Shown: positions 1 through 6,699 of the stretch, piece by piece
How positions within the stretch are numbered: position 1 is the stretch's first letter
How the letters are laid out: each line of letters starts with the position of its first letter
Source of the DNA: Verrucomicrobia subdivision 6 bacterium
GTDB taxonomy: Bacteria > Verrucomicrobiota > Verrucomicrobiia > Methylacidiphilales > Verrucolacustridaceae
Direction: 5' to 3'
DNA: 7,415 nucleotides
Assembly (NCBI GenBank): GCA_945866245.1
Contig: CAMBGW010000047.1
Coordinates: 1 to 7,415 of the forward strand
The notes under the pieces: generated by a model
The model's input: only the letters and a program-made list of their open reading frames with translations
What the model was told of the DNA's origin: nothing
Database searches by the model: none
Program-made: the position numbers and the translations under genes

Positions 1-572
1 GGGGCGTACTGGGCCAGTTGCAGCGCCCGTATGTAAGCTACGATGGCCCAACGATCACTTACTTCGATGTGATGGTAAGGCCCCATCTGACCCTTACCAT
101 GGGTAATCGTATTAAAGATTTCGCCATCCGCCATTTCACGATATTTGTCCAAGTGATAACTCGCCGCACCGACGAGACCATATTGAGAGGTGATCCCGTT
201 TCCTGCGCCAGTCGCCCCGTGGCAAACCTGACAGTTGATCTGATACCGCTCCTGTCCACGGGCAATGAGCTTTTGATCCACCGTAACCGGGATTCCCGTT
301 CCCCACATATTTCCCATTTTTCCTGTCAACCGATAGGGCTGGTCGGTAGCCACATGAAAGGGGACGGTCCCGTAGGGCGGGATCCTATCGACCCTACCTT
401 CAGTGAAAATAGGAGCTGGTGTTTGTGATTTGTATTTCGGCTGGCGATCCATGTCGGGAAAAACTTCGATCGGGGTTCGTTGTGTGAAATCACCGCGAAA
501 ACCCGCCACCGCGACCACGGCTAAGACGATTGCCCCAAAAACCGCTAGGAAGATTCGGATGAAGCCGTTCAT
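1..572 (-). CDS. actE: ActE, monohaem cytochrome c subunit of Alternative Complex III (3' end outside window)
   Basis: I translated 190 complete codons on the minus strand from the ATG at 572-570; no stop is reached before the window edge. Residues 114-118 are CQVCH, one c-type haem site. The downstream segment EIFNTITHGKGQMGPY (residues 151-166) looks like the usual distal-ligand region of a class I cytochrome c, with Met163 as likely sixth haem ligand. Residues 34-48 (PIEVFPDMDRQPKYK) resemble the segment conserved near the N-terminus of ACIII monohaem subunits. Residues 4-24 are hydrophobic (signal anchor) but contain no cysteine, so no lipobox is present, unlike ActE proteins described as lipoproteins. 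The start is supported by GGAGG at 584-580, seven bases upstream, and by the ATGA overlap with the actD stop. Role: periplasm-facing electron exit from the complex toward the oxidase. Fifth gene of the operon; the family is only a little longer, so few residues are missing. Confidence 0.93.
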   Translation of the reverse strand, partial: MNGFIRIFLAVFGAIVLAVVAVAGFRGDFTQRTPIEVFPDMDRQPKYKSQTPAPIFTEGRVDRIPPYGTVPFHVATDQPYRLTGKMGNMWGTGIPVTVDQKLIARGQERYQINCQVCHGATGAGNGITSQYGLVGAASYHLDKYREMADGEIFNTITHGKGQMGPYHHIEVSDRWAIVAYIRALQLAQYA

Positions 573-1156
573 GAGGTGGCCTCCGAGCGAGCTGGATGCG
601 GGGTCTCTTCAGGGTCTTGGAAAATTTCCGTAATGTGAGTTCCTCCGAGTGCTTGCAGGAAGCGACGGGACTGATTGGAGTCGAATTGCGGGTCGTTGGC
701 CTCGAGGACTAGAAAAAAGCCGTCATCGGTTGCTTTTTGGAAGCGATCCCAATTGAAAACAGGATGATGCAGGCGAGGAAGCAGGGTCAAAAGAAGCAGA
801 CCCAAAATAGTTCCAAAAGCGGTCAGGAGAATGGTTAACTCGAAAAAGATAGGAAGGGATGATTCAAGGGCGAAATAAGGTTTTCCTTGAACGATCAATG
901 GGTAGTTGATGGCCGAGGTGTAGTAGATCAGGCCAAATGCGGTGGCAAGGCCCGTGAAGCCGCCGATTAAGGAGAAGAGTGAGACACGGGAACGTTGAAA
1001 GCCCATGGCATGGTCCATTCCGTGAATCGGGAAGGGGGAATAAACATCCCACTTCCGGAAGCCTTGGGCATGAACTTTCTTGGCGGCCTCCAGCAGAGCT
1101 CCCGCCGAGGAAAACTCAGCCCCAAGTCCAAAGATGAGATTTGAGGAGCTACTCAC
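569..1156 (-). CDS. actD: ActD, DUF3341 membrane subunit of Alternative Complex III
   Basis: This 195-residue protein has the DUF3341 layout: a soluble N-terminal part with KWDVYSPFPIHGMD (residues 35-48), a motif I recognise from ActD proteins, then two membrane helices at about 57-78 and 102-127, and a soluble C-terminal tail. There are no cysteines or other cofactor ligands, which agrees with the family's cofactor-free structural role beside the quinol-binding subunits. The start codon is GTG (1156-1154), whose last two bases are shared with the actC stop (GTGA). It is preferred because GAGG lies at 1167-1164, seven bases upstream, and because the next Met (residue 47) would cut into the conserved motif. 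The stop TGA overlaps the actE start. Length and hydropathy are normal for the family. Whether ActD helps proton transfer cannot be judged from sequence. Confidence 0.95.
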   Translation of the reverse strand: MSSSSNLIFGLGAEFSSAGALLEAAKKVHAQGFRKWDVYSPFPIHGMDHAMGFQRSRVSLFSLIGGFTGLATAFGLIYYTSAINYPLIVQGKPYFALESSLPIFFELTILLTAFGTILGLLLLTLLPRLHHPVFNWDRFQKATDDGFFLVLEANDPQFDSNQSRRFLQALGGTHITEIFQDPEETPHPARSEATS

Positions 1157-2604
1157 GCGTGTACCTCAGATGCGGTTTGTGGGATGGAGGATGGGGAATG
1201 GTGATCTTCGGATGAGTGGGGATCAGCCTGAGGGGTGATTCCCTTCACCTCAAACATGTTAATGATGGGCAGGAATCGCACGAAAAGGAGAAAGAGAAAA
1301 ACAAAAAGTCCGATCGTTCCGATAAAGAGGGTGATATCGACCCATGTAGGTGAAAAATAGCCCCAGGACGAGGGAAGGAAGTCCCGATGAATCGAAGTGA
1401 CGATAATCACGAAGCGCTCAAACCACATGCCCGTATTGGGGAACATGACGATGGCTAGGACGACCCATGGATTTTGCCTGCAGTATTTGAACCAAAACAG
1501 CTGAGGAGCTGCGACGTTACAGGTGATCATGGCCCAGTACGCCCACCAGTAAGGCCCGAAAGCGCGATTGGTGAAGGCGTAGATTTCAAAAGGGTTGCCG
1601 CTGTACCAAGCGATAAAGAACTCCATGGAGTAGGCGTATCCCACGAGAGACCCAGTCAGCAGGATGATCTTGCACATATTGTCGATGTGCTTGTCGGTAA
1701 CCAGATCGTGCAAATTGTAGATTTCACGAAACGGAATGAGAAGAGTGAGCACCATGGCAAAGCCGCCGAAGATTGCGCCTGCGACAAAGTAAGGAGGGAA
1801 GATGGTGGTGTGCCATCCGGGCACAATGGAGGTGGCGAAATCGAAAGAAACGACGCTGTGGACGGAGAGAACGAGTGGGGTCGATATTCCTGCGAGGATG
1901 AGGTAGGTCTTCTCGTAGTGGGTCCAGTGACGATTTGATCCCCTCCAGCCCAGCGCAAGGAGCCCATAAACCATCTGACGCAAGCGAGTCGTAGCCCGAT
2001 CTCGCAACGATGCCAGGTCGGGAATTAGACCGAGGTACCAAAATATTAGGGAGACCGTGAAGTAAGTGGACACCGCAAAAACGTCCCAGAGAAGGGGGCT
2101 GCGAAAGTTCTGCCAGATCGCGTTGGCATTAGGAATTGGGGCCAGGAACCAAGCCATCCACACGCGACCTACGTGGAAAGCGGGAAAGATACCCGCGCAG
2201 ATCACGGCAAAGATGGTCATCGCTTCAGCCGAGCGGTTGATGGAGGTGCGCCACTTTTGGCGGGTAAGGAATAGGATGGCCGAGATCAATGTTCCGGCGT
2301 GTCCGATTCCGATCCAGAAAACGAAGTTGGTGATGTCCCATGCCCAGCAGACAGGAACATTGAGCCCCCAAACGCCTACTCCTGTGGAAACTAAATAGGT
2401 GAGCATCGCTGGGGTCAGGGTGGCCATCGCTCCGAAAACAATTGTCAGGATCCACCACCATTTCGGAGCTGGCTCCTCCACAATTTGGCACACCTTTTGG
2501 GTAATCCAGGAGAGGGGCCTGTGGTTCGAGACTAGGGGACGCCTCTCTAAGTAGTCGGCGGCCTTAGCAAAGGCTGCTTGAGCAGAAGAGTTGTCAGCCC
2601 TCAT
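1153..2604 (-). CDS. actC: ActC, NrfD/PsrC-like quinol-binding integral membrane subunit of Alternative Complex III
   Basis: This 483-residue protein has roughly ten hydrophobic helices (about 51-73, 88-113, 128-150, 170-192, 233-256, 270-291, 312-334, 352-374, 377-402, 425-446), the number expected for ActC. Recognisable NrfD-family stretches include FVFWIGIGHAGTLISAIL (94-111), FPAFHVGRVW (140-149) and WERFVIIVTSIHRDFLPSSW (394-413); charged or His residues inside such helices form the quinol site in the family. It has no haem or Fe-S motif. Role: oxidises quinol in the cytoplasmic membrane and hands electrons to the ActB clusters; the family is also proposed to move protons. The ATG at 2604-2602 overlaps the actB stop (ATGA) and has GGGAG at 2616-2612, seven bases upstream. 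A polar, His-containing tail (about 455-483) follows the last helix. PsrC of polysulfide reductase is the closest alternative, ruled out by the ActA/ActD/ActE neighbours. Confidence 0.96.
   Translation of the reverse strand: MRADNSSAQAAFAKAADYLERRPLVSNHRPLSWITQKVCQIVEEPAPKWWWILTIVFGAMATLTPAMLTYLVSTGVGVWGLNVPVCWAWDITNFVFWIGIGHAGTLISAILFLTRQKWRTSINRSAEAMTIFAVICAGIFPAFHVGRVWMAWFLAPIPNANAIWQNFRSPLLWDVFAVSTYFTVSLIFWYLGLIPDLASLRDRATTRLRQMVYGLLALGWRGSNRHWTHYEKTYLILAGISTPLVLSVHSVVSFDFATSIVPGWHTTIFPPYFVAGAIFGGFAMVLTLLIPFREIYNLHDLVTDKHIDNMCKIILLTGSLVGYAYSMEFFIAWYSGNPFEIYAFTNRAFGPYWWAYWAMITCNVAAPQLFWFKYCRQNPWVVLAIVMFPNTGMWFERFVIIVTSIHRDFLPSSWGYFSPTWVDITLFIGTIGLFVFLFLLFVRFLPIINMFEVKGITPQADPHSSEDHHSPSSIPQTASEVHA
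1164..1167 (-). promoter_or_regulatory. Ribosome binding site deciding the GTG start of actD (GAGG)
   Basis: Read on the minus strand, GAGG is followed by seven bases (TACACGC) and then GTG at 1156-1154. No ATG is available before residue 47, inside the conserved domain, so this site and the GTGA overlap with the actC stop fix the start. Confidence 0.6.
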
Positions 2605-5600
2605 TTGTGGTCTCCCGAGTTCTCATGTCCCGAAGCAGAATGGGCTTCCCCATGGCCTTGGGAGTGATTCTCTCCATGACCATGGGAGGGAATATAGCTG
2701 GTACGTGCACCGGGCATGGCGGGATTCGGATTCCGAATTCTTCCCAAATAAGTCAACCGAGGGCGGACATTCAGGTATTCAAGGAGGGAATAGTTTTGTG
2801 GCAAGGCACGGAGCTTAGTGACTTCGGCTGACTCATCCAGAAGATCACCAAAGACGATGGCCTCTGCAGGGCAAGCCTGTTGGCAGGCAGTTTTCAGAGT
2901 TCCGGTTGGAATCTTTAAATCAGCCGAGTCACGGGCGCGAACACGAGCAGTGATTTTTGCATCCTCAATCCTTTGCACGCAGAAGGTGCACTTTTCCATA
3001 ACGCCACGCATTCGCACGGTGACGTTAGGATTCTTTTGCAGCTTGATGGTTTCCTCCGTGCCTTTCGGTGCGAGAGGGCCCCAGTATAATTTATCTAGTG
3101 CACGCTGGTTATAGTCGAAAAAGTTGAAGCGGCGCACTTTGTAAGGGCAGTTGTTGGCGCAGTACCGCGTTCCGATGCAACGATTATAGGCCATTACGTT
3201 TAGGCCTTCATCATTGTGAACGGTGGCGTTGACAGGGCAGACAGTCTCGCAAGGAGCATTCTCGCACTGCATGCAGGCGATGGGTTGGGAAACCGATTCA
3301 GGTGAATCAGGTTCGCCCGTAAAATACCGATCCACCCGAATCCAGTGCATTTCACGTCCCTTCATCACCTGATCTTTCCCAACGATGGGAATATTGTTTT
3401 CGGCAGTGCAGGCAGTGACACAGGCGTTGCAGCCAGTGCAGGTGGAGAGATCGACCACCATCGCCCACTGATGCATGCCATCTAATTTCGGACTTGGATA
3501 AAAAGTTTGATTGGGTGGCATATGACTATCCATTCCAACCGTTTTCACCCACGCAGGATTTTTTTGGAATTCACCGACCGTTGCCTCACGAACAAGATCC
3601 CGGCCCTCCATCACTTGGTGCTCTTGTGTCACGGCAAGCTCCCGAGTCCGACCCGTGCGTTTTAGTTGCAGCCCGGTAGTTTGATAGTCTGCTGTGGTGG
3701 TGCGCAAACGGTATGCATCGAAACCAGCTCCTTTGGCCACAGGTCCAAGATCCTCCTGGCCGTAGCCCAAGGGAAGAGTGGCAGTGAAGTTGGCATGACC
3801 CGGGACGATGAGGGCAGGAGCTTCGATGGAGCGGCCCTGGAGAGTGGCTTGGACGACATCGGCGACAAGAATCCCTTTAATAATGTCATTTTTCAGTCCG
3901 AGCGATTGGGCTGTTTCTTGAGATAGCAGGATGGCGTTATCCCAAGTGAGCTTTGTCATCGGATCCGGCCACTCCTGCATCCAGCCGTTGTTCGCGTAGC
4001 GCCCGTCATCGACCGCTCCAGATTGTGAGAAGATGGCTTCAAGAGATGCAGGATCTTCGGTGGGTGAGTTTTCCACGCGGGAGAGGAGGCCGGCAACCGC
4101 GTTCAAATTTACGGTTTTTTGATTGGCAGTAGGGCTTGGCGAAAGAAGAAATCCCTCTCGAACAAAATCGTTCCAACCTTGATCCAGTTTCTCGCCCGAT
4201 TGTGAGGTGCGACTTGCAAAAGTTTCTCGGATGAGTGCCGGGCCGATAGGTTTTGGCTGACCCAGCAATCGGCACAAGAGTTCAAGCTGACTTTCCCCTG
4301 CCCATAAAGGTTGGATCATGGGTTGAATCGAAAGGTAGGAACCGTCTTGAGCAAGAGCATCTCCCCATGATTCGAGGAAGTGAGTACCAGGTACCGACCA
4401 TGTGGAGGCCTTCGAGGTAGCGTTTGAGATAGGGGACAGATGGATTGTGTTAGGGACTGCGGACTGAATGGCTGTCCAGTTTAGGTCGGCAGGGGCGTTA
4501 TATACGGGGTCTCCGCCGAGAATGACGAGGGTTTGAATCGAGCCACTTCGGATCTTTCCCGCCAACTGGGCGAGGGTAGATGAGGGCGAGGTCCGGCGAG
4601 GCTGAACCAGGAGTGTTGAACCGACCGAGCCAAGGGCCGCGTTCAAAGCGAGGCCAAGAGCTTGCAGAGGGACGGGGAGTCGGCGACCGATGAGGATGAG
4701 AGAGCGGTTTCCGTGGGCAACTAGGTCTGCAGCACACTCCCTTATCCATGCTGGATCGACTCCTTCAGGCAAAGAGAGGTCAGGGGATTGGCTAAGCAGG
4801 GAGTTTAGGTCGGCACTTGGTTTGGCTGCACGAATTTGACGAGCCAGTTCCAAGAGAAATGGGCCAGCCGCACTGGACCGGAGCCGAAGCCTATGGTCGG
4901 CCATCGTTCCCGTAAGGGTAAAGCGGGGCTCGACGACATAGAGGCGGTTGGTGGAGTCGCCGGGTTTTCTCGTGCGTCGACCCGAGGCAAATCCTCGGGT
5001 GTCGTTAATATCGCCTTCATCCGATCCGAGAAAATCGCAATCGATGGCAAGGATGGTTGATGCGGCCGAAAGATTTGGGCGAAATTCAGTGTTGTCTCCA
5101 AAAACAAGGGAAGAGGCCTCGAGATCTCGGCCAGGGGAAAGAGGCTCGTAAGTAGCCCAAGTGAGCTGGGGAAACTGACGTTGGAGATCCGTGCGAAGCC
5201 TTTCCCGGGTGGGAGAGAGTTGCTCATCAGCTAAAATGGCAAGGGAGGCACCCGCAGAAGATTTGGCCTCATCCCGGATTCTGGAAATTTCGGCATCCCA
5301 CTCGGCAGGCTGAACTTTTTTGCCTGCTCGCGTGAGGTGCTGTCGCCGGGCGGGATCGTAGAGGTCAAGAATGGAGGCTTGGGCGTGGTTATCGGTCGCA
5401 CCTTGGCTCATGGGATGAAGAGGATTTCCTTCCAGCTTAATGGGGCGACCGTCGAAGGTGGTGGCAAGAAGAGGGATTGCGCCACGTCGGCGAGGTTGGG
5501 CAGTTGCGAATGAGAGTTTTTTTCCTGGGATAACCCACTCGGGGGACTGGGTAAATGGAACGAGGTGAGCCTCTGGGCGGCGGCAACCTGAGAGGCTAAG

Positions 5601-5801
5601 ACCAGCGAGGGCAAGCGATGCGCCCATGAGACGGATAAAGTTTCTTCGGGATAGCGGGTCGTTCTCCCACTCGGCAGCACCAGCGGGAAACTCACGATGT
5701 AACCACTCCTCAAAATCTGCAGTGCGTGCGTATTCCCCTAGGCTTCGCCAGTAGGTACGACCTTGTTTCGATTCTGGGGGATGATGAATGGTGCGCTTCA
5801 T
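2601..5801 (-). CDS. actB: ActB, fused molybdopterin-oxidoreductase-like and iron-sulfur subunit of Alternative Complex III
   Basis: This 1066-residue protein carries electrons from the quinol-oxidising membrane subunit to the cytochromes. Residues 1-50 form the extended leader typical of these proteins (YWRSLGEYARTADFEEWLHR, 17-36). A Tat motif, SRRNFI, follows at 51-56, then a hydrophobic stretch and a lipobox, LSGC, ending at Cys73, so export by Tat and lipid anchoring are predicted. About 84-770 resembles a molybdopterin oxidoreductase but lacks the N-terminal four-cysteine cluster and any clear metal-ligand residue. The C-terminal ferredoxin domain has cysteine groups at 788/791/794/798, 843/846/851/855, 875/881/885 and 938/941/973/977. 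The third group has Thr878 in place of one cysteine, which matches the three [4Fe-4S] plus one [3Fe-4S] pattern of ACIII. The last 28 residues are His-rich. The gene starts 3 nt after actA without a clear Shine-Dalgarno site and overlaps actC by 4 nt. Confidence 0.97.
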   Translation of the reverse strand: MKRTIHHPPESKQGRTYWRSLGEYARTADFEEWLHREFPAGAAEWENDPLSRRNFIRLMGASLALAGLSLSGCRRPEAHLVPFTQSPEWVIPGKKLSFATAQPRRRGAIPLLATTFDGRPIKLEGNPLHPMSQGATDNHAQASILDLYDPARRQHLTRAGKKVQPAEWDAEISRIRDEAKSSAGASLAILADEQLSPTRERLRTDLQRQFPQLTWATYEPLSPGRDLEASSLVFGDNTEFRPNLSAASTILAIDCDFLGSDEGDINDTRGFASGRRTRKPGDSTNRLYVVEPRFTLTGTMADHRLRLRSSAAGPFLLELARQIRAAKPSADLNSLLSQSPDLSLPEGVDPAWIRECAADLVAHGNRSLILIGRRLPVPLQALGLALNAALGSVGSTLLVQPRRTSPSSTLAQLAGKIRSGSIQTLVILGGDPVYNAPADLNWTAIQSAVPNTIHLSPISNATSKASTWSVPGTHFLESWGDALAQDGSYLSIQPMIQPLWAGESQLELLCRLLGQPKPIGPALIRETFASRTSQSGEKLDQGWNDFVREGFLLSPSPTANQKTVNLNAVAGLLSRVENSPTEDPASLEAIFSQSGAVDDGRYANNGWMQEWPDPMTKLTWDNAILLSQETAQSLGLKNDIIKGILVADVVQATLQGRSIEAPALIVPGHANFTATLPLGYGQEDLGPVAKGAGFDAYRLRTTTADYQTTGLQLKRTGRTRELAVTQEHQVMEGRDLVREATVGEFQKNPAWVKTVGMDSHMPPNQTFYPSPKLDGMHQWAMVVDLSTCTGCNACVTACTAENNIPIVGKDQVMKGREMHWIRVDRYFTGEPDSPESVSQPIACMQCENAPCETVCPVNATVHNDEGLNVMAYNRCIGTRYCANNCPYKVRRFNFFDYNQRALDKLYWGPLAPKGTEETIKLQKNPNVTVRMRGVMEKCTFCVQRIEDAKITARVRARDSADLKIPTGTLKTACQQACPAEAIVFGDLLDESAEVTKLRALPQNYSLLEYLNVRPRLTYLGRIRNPNPAMPGARTSYIPSHGHGENHSQGHGEAHSASGHENSGDHK
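4980..5000. repeat. Perfect 8-bp inverted repeat inside actB
   Basis: The arms ACCCGAGG (4980-4987) and CCTCGGGT (4993-5000) are exact reverse complements around a 5-base loop (CAAAT), giving a G+C-rich hairpin in the actB message near codons 268-274. No T-run follows on either strand, so it is not a standard terminator. It may be chance within coding sequence. Confidence 0.6.
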
Positions 5802-5804
5802 GAT

Positions 5805-6458
5805 TTAGCGGTGGCACCCGCTGCAGCTTACGGGGGGTTTTACATTCCACTCTTTGACATATTTTTCGCCTAGTTCACGTTGCGTTGTACCGGCGGGGGG
5901 TTCCCAATCCAAATTGGTGACCTGATCCAGCGGGCGAAGATGATTTTCGGGAGCACGGTGACATTCCAAGCACCAGCCCATGCTGTGGGGCTTGGCGTGA
6001 TAGACGACCTCCATGTGGTTGACGTGTCCGTGACAAGCGACACAGCTAACGCCGCGATTCACGTGCACCGCATGGTTAAAGTAAACGTAGTCGGGAGCTT
6101 TGTGAATTCGAACCCAGGGGACGGGATTGCCGGTTTTCCAAGATTCCCGAACGGCACTGAGTTTGGGGCTCTGCGATTTAATTTGCGTGTGACAGTTCAT
6201 ACAAGTTTGTGTGCTCGGCACGTTGGAGTGAGAAGATTTCTCAACACCGGTGTGGCAGTAGCGACAATCCATTCCAAGCTGATTGACGTGAAGAGAGTGA
6301 TCAAAGGCGACAGGCTGCGTGGGTTGGTAGCCAACGCGAGTGTATTTCGGCGTAAAGTAGTAAGCCATTCCGGAGACAACGCTGGCGGCAATGATCGTGA
6401 TGCACACCAGGATTTTGATTGGTAGCCAGTTGCTAAAACGTGGGAAAATATTGGCCAT
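5805..6458 (-). CDS. actA: ActA, pentahaem cytochrome c subunit of Alternative Complex III
   Basis: This 217-residue protein has five CxxCH haem-attachment motifs: CRYCH 65-69, CMNCH 86-90, CVACH 139-143, CLECH 163-167 and CSGCH 212-216. That is the number expected for ActA, with many further His residues as possible distal ligands. Residues 13-35 are a single hydrophobic segment, an N-terminal membrane anchor, with the haem domain on the outer side. Cys19 within it is not preceded by a lipobox. Role: accepts electrons from the ActB iron-sulfur chain and relays them toward the terminal oxidase. It is the first gene of the operon. I keep the ATG at 6458-6456 because it retains the anchor; the next Met (residue 31) would lose most of it. 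The bases upstream (CCCCCTAACTCCACC) show no Shine-Dalgarno match. A tetrahaem or nitrite-reductase-type cytochrome is a less likely reading given the neighbours. Confidence 0.96.
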   Translation of the reverse strand: MANIFPRFSNWLPIKILVCITIIAASVVSGMAYYFTPKYTRVGYQPTQPVAFDHSLHVNQLGMDCRYCHTGVEKSSHSNVPSTQTCMNCHTQIKSQSPKLSAVRESWKTGNPVPWVRIHKAPDYVYFNHAVHVNRGVSCVACHGHVNHMEVVYHAKPHSMGWCLECHRAPENHLRPLDQVTNLDWEPPAGTTQRELGEKYVKEWNVKPPVSCSGCHR

Positions 6459-6699
6459 GGTGGAGTTAGGGGGTCTTTTACAAAAAGGGGTTTCGATCTT
6501 GTCCTAATTTGAAAATGGAGGCTCTTTTGCACTTCATCAAGGAAGCATTAGAAGTATTAACCATAAGCCATTGCATATTAGTTTTAATTACAGGCCTTTT
6601 CTCTCTCATTTTAGGGCGGTTGAAAGGGGTGGTCTTGGAAGGGATGGAAATTGCGGGGCAGGGGTTGAAATCTGCCAAAACCGTTGGAGACTCACTGCC
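6459..6699. promoter_or_regulatory. Divergent intergenic region between actA and coxB
   Basis: These 241 bp separate the 5' ends of the minus-strand act operon and plus-strand coxB, so the region probably carries start signals for both. The middle (about 6540-6600) is clearly more A+T-rich than the flanking genes. I looked for sigma70-like pairs on both strands. The best single box is TTTAAT at 6583-6588 on the plus strand, but nothing at 16-18 bases upstream resembles -35. No tRNA, terminator or long inverted repeat is visible. A small reading frame (6515-6715, plus strand) crosses it and overlaps the coxB start; I treat it as doubtful. The regulatory call rests on gene orientation, not on a recognised motif. 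Confidence 0.45.
6686..6689 (+). promoter_or_regulatory. Ribosome binding site of coxB (GGAG)
   Basis: GGAG lies ten bases before the ATG at 6700 and sixteen before the next in-frame ATG at 6706. The spacing favours the upstream start, which adds Met-Gln to the signal peptide without otherwise changing the protein. Confidence 0.5.

Noticed and set aside
18..428. 136-residue plus-strand open frame
   Set aside because: It is antisense to actE, which has a haem motif and a ribosome binding site; the plus-strand translation resembles no family I know.
1474..1938. 154-residue plus-strand open frame
   Set aside because: Antisense to the membrane helices of actC; its charged composition is the expected mirror of hydrophobic codons.
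2601..5801. ActB as a catalytic molybdenum enzyme (polysulfide or DMSO reductase type)
   Set aside because: No N-terminal Fe-S cysteines or metal ligand are present, and the subunit is fused to its ferredoxin domain and flanked by ActA, ActC, ActD and ActE.
5880..6425. 181-residue open frame on the plus strand opposite actA
   Set aside because: It lies wholly antisense to a gene with five haem motifs; it has no recognisable domain and its openness follows from the codon bias of actA.
6475..6487. CTTTT-ACA-AAAAG short inverted repeat upstream of actA
   Set aside because: A five-pair, mostly A-T stem with a three-base loop is too weak to call a terminator or operator.
6571..6588. TTGCAT and TTTAAT as a coxB promoter
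   Set aside because: The two boxes are only six bases apart, far from the usual 16-18, and no other -35 fits TTTAAT.
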